Assembly: GCF_036421855.1 (NCBI RefSeq)
Contig: NZ_JAZGOK010000005.1
DNA length: 64,000 bases
Reading direction: 5' to 3' (one strand)
DNA from: Georgenia_B sunbinii
Lineage (GTDB): Bacteria; Actinomycetota; Actinomycetes; Actinomycetales; Actinomycetaceae
Made by a program: the position numbers and the translations under genes. The notes beneath the pieces are model-generated. The model was not told the DNA's origin. It did not search any database and saw only the letters and a program-made list of their open reading frames with translations. How positions within the stretch are numbered: the stretch's first letter is position 1; every line of letters begins with the position of its first letter. Below, piece after piece: positions 62,680 to 64,000 of this stretch.

Positions 62680-63083
62680 TGACCTTCCTCGTGCTGGGGG
62701 ATGACGTAGAACGGGAAGACGAGGTTGCGGGGATCGTTGGTGCCACGCACCGAGTAGCTGATGTCGATGTACAGCACGCCGTCGTCGACGGCGTCGAACC
62801 GCACCGACACCCCGGACAGCTCCACCCGCGGCTCCCAGCGCTCGAGCGCCACCCGCACGGCGTAGGCGATGTCGCCGGCGGTCGACGCGTCCGCCGGGGC
62901 GAACACGTAGTCGTGGACCGAGCAGCCGAACTCCGGGCGCATCGGCCGCTCCCCCGGCGAGGTGGCGAGGATGAGCCGGATGCTCTCCTCGATCTCCCGC
63001 TGGTCGGAGACGAGCGCGATCCGGCCGGTGGCGTCGGTGCGCAGCGGGAACGCCCAGCCGGTGCCGATGAACTCCTGCCCCAT
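62676..63083 (-). CDS. GPW/gp25-family baseplate protein
   Basis: A 135-residue lysozyme-fold structural protein. Family motifs: IEESIRLILATSPGERPMRPEFGC and the C-terminal DISYSVRGTNDPRNLVFPFYV. It corresponds to gp25/Afp9 of contractile systems. Its stop overlaps the next start. Confidence 0.93.
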   Translation of the reverse strand: MGQEFIGTGWAFPLRTDATGRIALVSDQREIEESIRLILATSPGERPMRPEFGCSVHDYVFAPADASTAGDIAYAVRVALERWEPRVELSGVSVRFDAVDDGVLYIDISYSVRGTNDPRNLVFPFYVIPQHEEGQ

Positions 63084-63098
63084 GTCGCCCCTCCCGTC

Positions 63099-64000
63099 CT
63101 AGTTGATCTTGACCATGGCGCCGCGGACGGTGGTGATGCCGCTGGCGGCGAGCTCCGCGGTCGCCTGGCCGTTGATCTTCACCGTCGCCGCCTTGACCTC
63201 GGCAGTGGCCTGCCCCTCGGCGACGACCTGCGCGCCCTTGACGCTCGCCTTGGCCGTCGCCTCGATGGAGACGTTCACCGCCTTGACGGAGAAGTCGCCG
63301 GTGCTGGTCGACATCGAGATGTTCTGCTTGCCGGTGACGGTGATGTTCTGCTCCGCGGTGACGTCGAGCGGCCCTTGCGAGACCAGCACGATGCCCTTCG
63401 ACCCGGTCTGGGTGAGCGTCAGGTGCTGCGCGCCGTTGTTGGTGGCGACGGTGAGGGTGTCCTGCTGGCCGTCCTCGATGAACTCCAGCACCATGCCGTT
63501 GCGCGAGGTGAACGCCCGTCGTTTCACGGTGCCGTCGCTGTTCACGTGGGCGGCCCAGCCCTTGCCGGCCTTGTCGAGGCCGTTGTACAGCCCGCCGAGG
63601 ACGTACGGCTCGTCGAACGAGCCCTGGCCGAAGGCGACGAGCACCTCGTCGTTCACCTCGGGCAACCAGGACGTGCCCCGCCCGTTGCCGGCGCCCAGCT
63701 GCACCGGCCGGGCCCACCAGCTCTCGTACTCGTCGGAGAACACCGGGAACTTGACCTTGACCCGGCCCAGCCCGTCGGGGTCCTTGACGTTGGTGACCAC
63801 GGCGGTGAGGACGCTGCGGTGCGGCTGGTCCGACCCGGGGCCCACGGCTCCGCCGCCGCTGATGAGGCCGTACACCGAACGGTCGGAGAAGTCGGCGGCG
63901 GTGAACGTCGTGCGGTACCCGTCGACCGGGTCGATCTCGTGACGCACCGCGGTCAGCACGTACTTGCCGGAGAACGACGGCCCGACCTCGACGACGTTGA
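63099..64000 (-). CDS. VgrG/gpD-gpV-like tail spike protein, 5' end missing
   Basis: The last 300 residues of a longer protein whose start lies beyond the window. The frame is open through base 64000. It shows the end of the gpD-like domain (DGYRTTFTA), the OB-fold (DPDGLGRVKVKFPVFSDEYESWWARP and LPEVNDEVLVAF, VLGGLYNG), then a beta-helix-like repetitive region ending VKIN. This is the spike/hub of contractile systems (Afp8-like). It heads the visible operon, 15 bases before gp25. Confidence 0.9.
   Translation of the reverse strand, partial: NVVEVGPSFSGKYVLTAVRHEIDPVDGYRTTFTAADFSDRSVYGLISGGGAVGPGSDQPHRSVLTAVVTNVKDPDGLGRVKVKFPVFSDEYESWWARPVQLGAGNGRGTSWLPEVNDEVLVAFGQGSFDEPYVLGGLYNGLDKAGKGWAAHVNSDGTVKRRAFTSRNGMVLEFIEDGQQDTLTVATNNGAQHLTLTQTGSKGIVLVSQGPLDVTAEQNITVTGKQNISMSTSTGDFSVKAVNVSIEATAKASVKGAQVVAEGQATAEVKAATVKINGQATAELAASGITTVRGAMVKIN

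Noticed and set aside
58406..64000. A complete prophage.
   Set aside because: Only tail and baseplate-like genes are seen, with a SARP-type regulator and no integrase, capsid, terminase or lysis genes in the window.

Overview
The window is very GC-rich DNA, probably about 72 percent. It carries actinobacterial signatures: many GTG starts, 4-base stop/start overlaps, probable leaderless mRNAs (TAnnnT 6-7 bases before the start codon), an LPxTG-anchored glycosidase, a DtxR/MntR-family regulator and an Ole hydrocarbon locus with an OleB-OleC fusion. A member of the Micrococcales or a near relative is the best guess, from gene content only. No rRNA, tRNA, CRISPR array, insertion sequence or integrase was seen, so this reads as chromosome.

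Left part (1-15.3 kb): the end of an ABC-2 permease; a small SHOCT membrane protein; a large SWIM/SNF2 helicase; a MarR gene; an ArsR-SulP pair; an ECF41-type sigma factor that looks frameshifted although its divergent promoters are intact; an SDR; a HIT protein; a metallophosphoesterase-VKOR-MntR operon; and a glutamate-cysteine-ligase-like enzyme.

Middle part (15.3-32.2 kb): a sugar-acid locus that reads as one pathway. UxaC, a UxuB-like reductase, a LarA-superfamily epimerase, gluconokinase and 6-phosphogluconate dehydrogenase lie near larE and larB (nickel-pincer cofactor genes), a LacI regulator, a wall-anchored GH3 enzyme and a TRAP transporter. No mannonate dehydratase, KDG kinase or KDPG aldolase is present. 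The simplest reading is glucuronate to fructuronate to mannonate, then C2-epimerisation to gluconate, then 6-phosphogluconate and ribulose 5-phosphate. GTTGCCA repeats with a 10-bp period occur in four control regions and suggest one regulon.

Right part (32.2-64 kb): a six-gene Mrp (Mnh) cation/proton antiporter operon with MnhA and MnhB fused; an amidohydrolase; a glutathionyl-hydroquinone-reductase-like GST; a large lipoprotein; a thioredoxin; a MarR/ABC exporter pair; a HAD enzyme; an aldo/keto reductase; the oleA-oleBC-oleD hydrocarbon operon; a DUF4282 protein; a purine nucleoside phosphorylase; a large STAND/SARP activator; and the edge of a contractile-injection (phage-tail-like) baseplate locus that runs off the right end.

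The most unusual non-coding signal is an 18-bp repeat family (consensus GACAAGTCTGCTGTCGGN and a GACAATCCCGCTCTCGGN variant). About 49 units lie in seven arrays or scattered sets. Four of the sites are gaps between convergent genes, often together with strong hairpins, and one four-unit array is read in frame as the linker of the OleB-OleC fusion protein.
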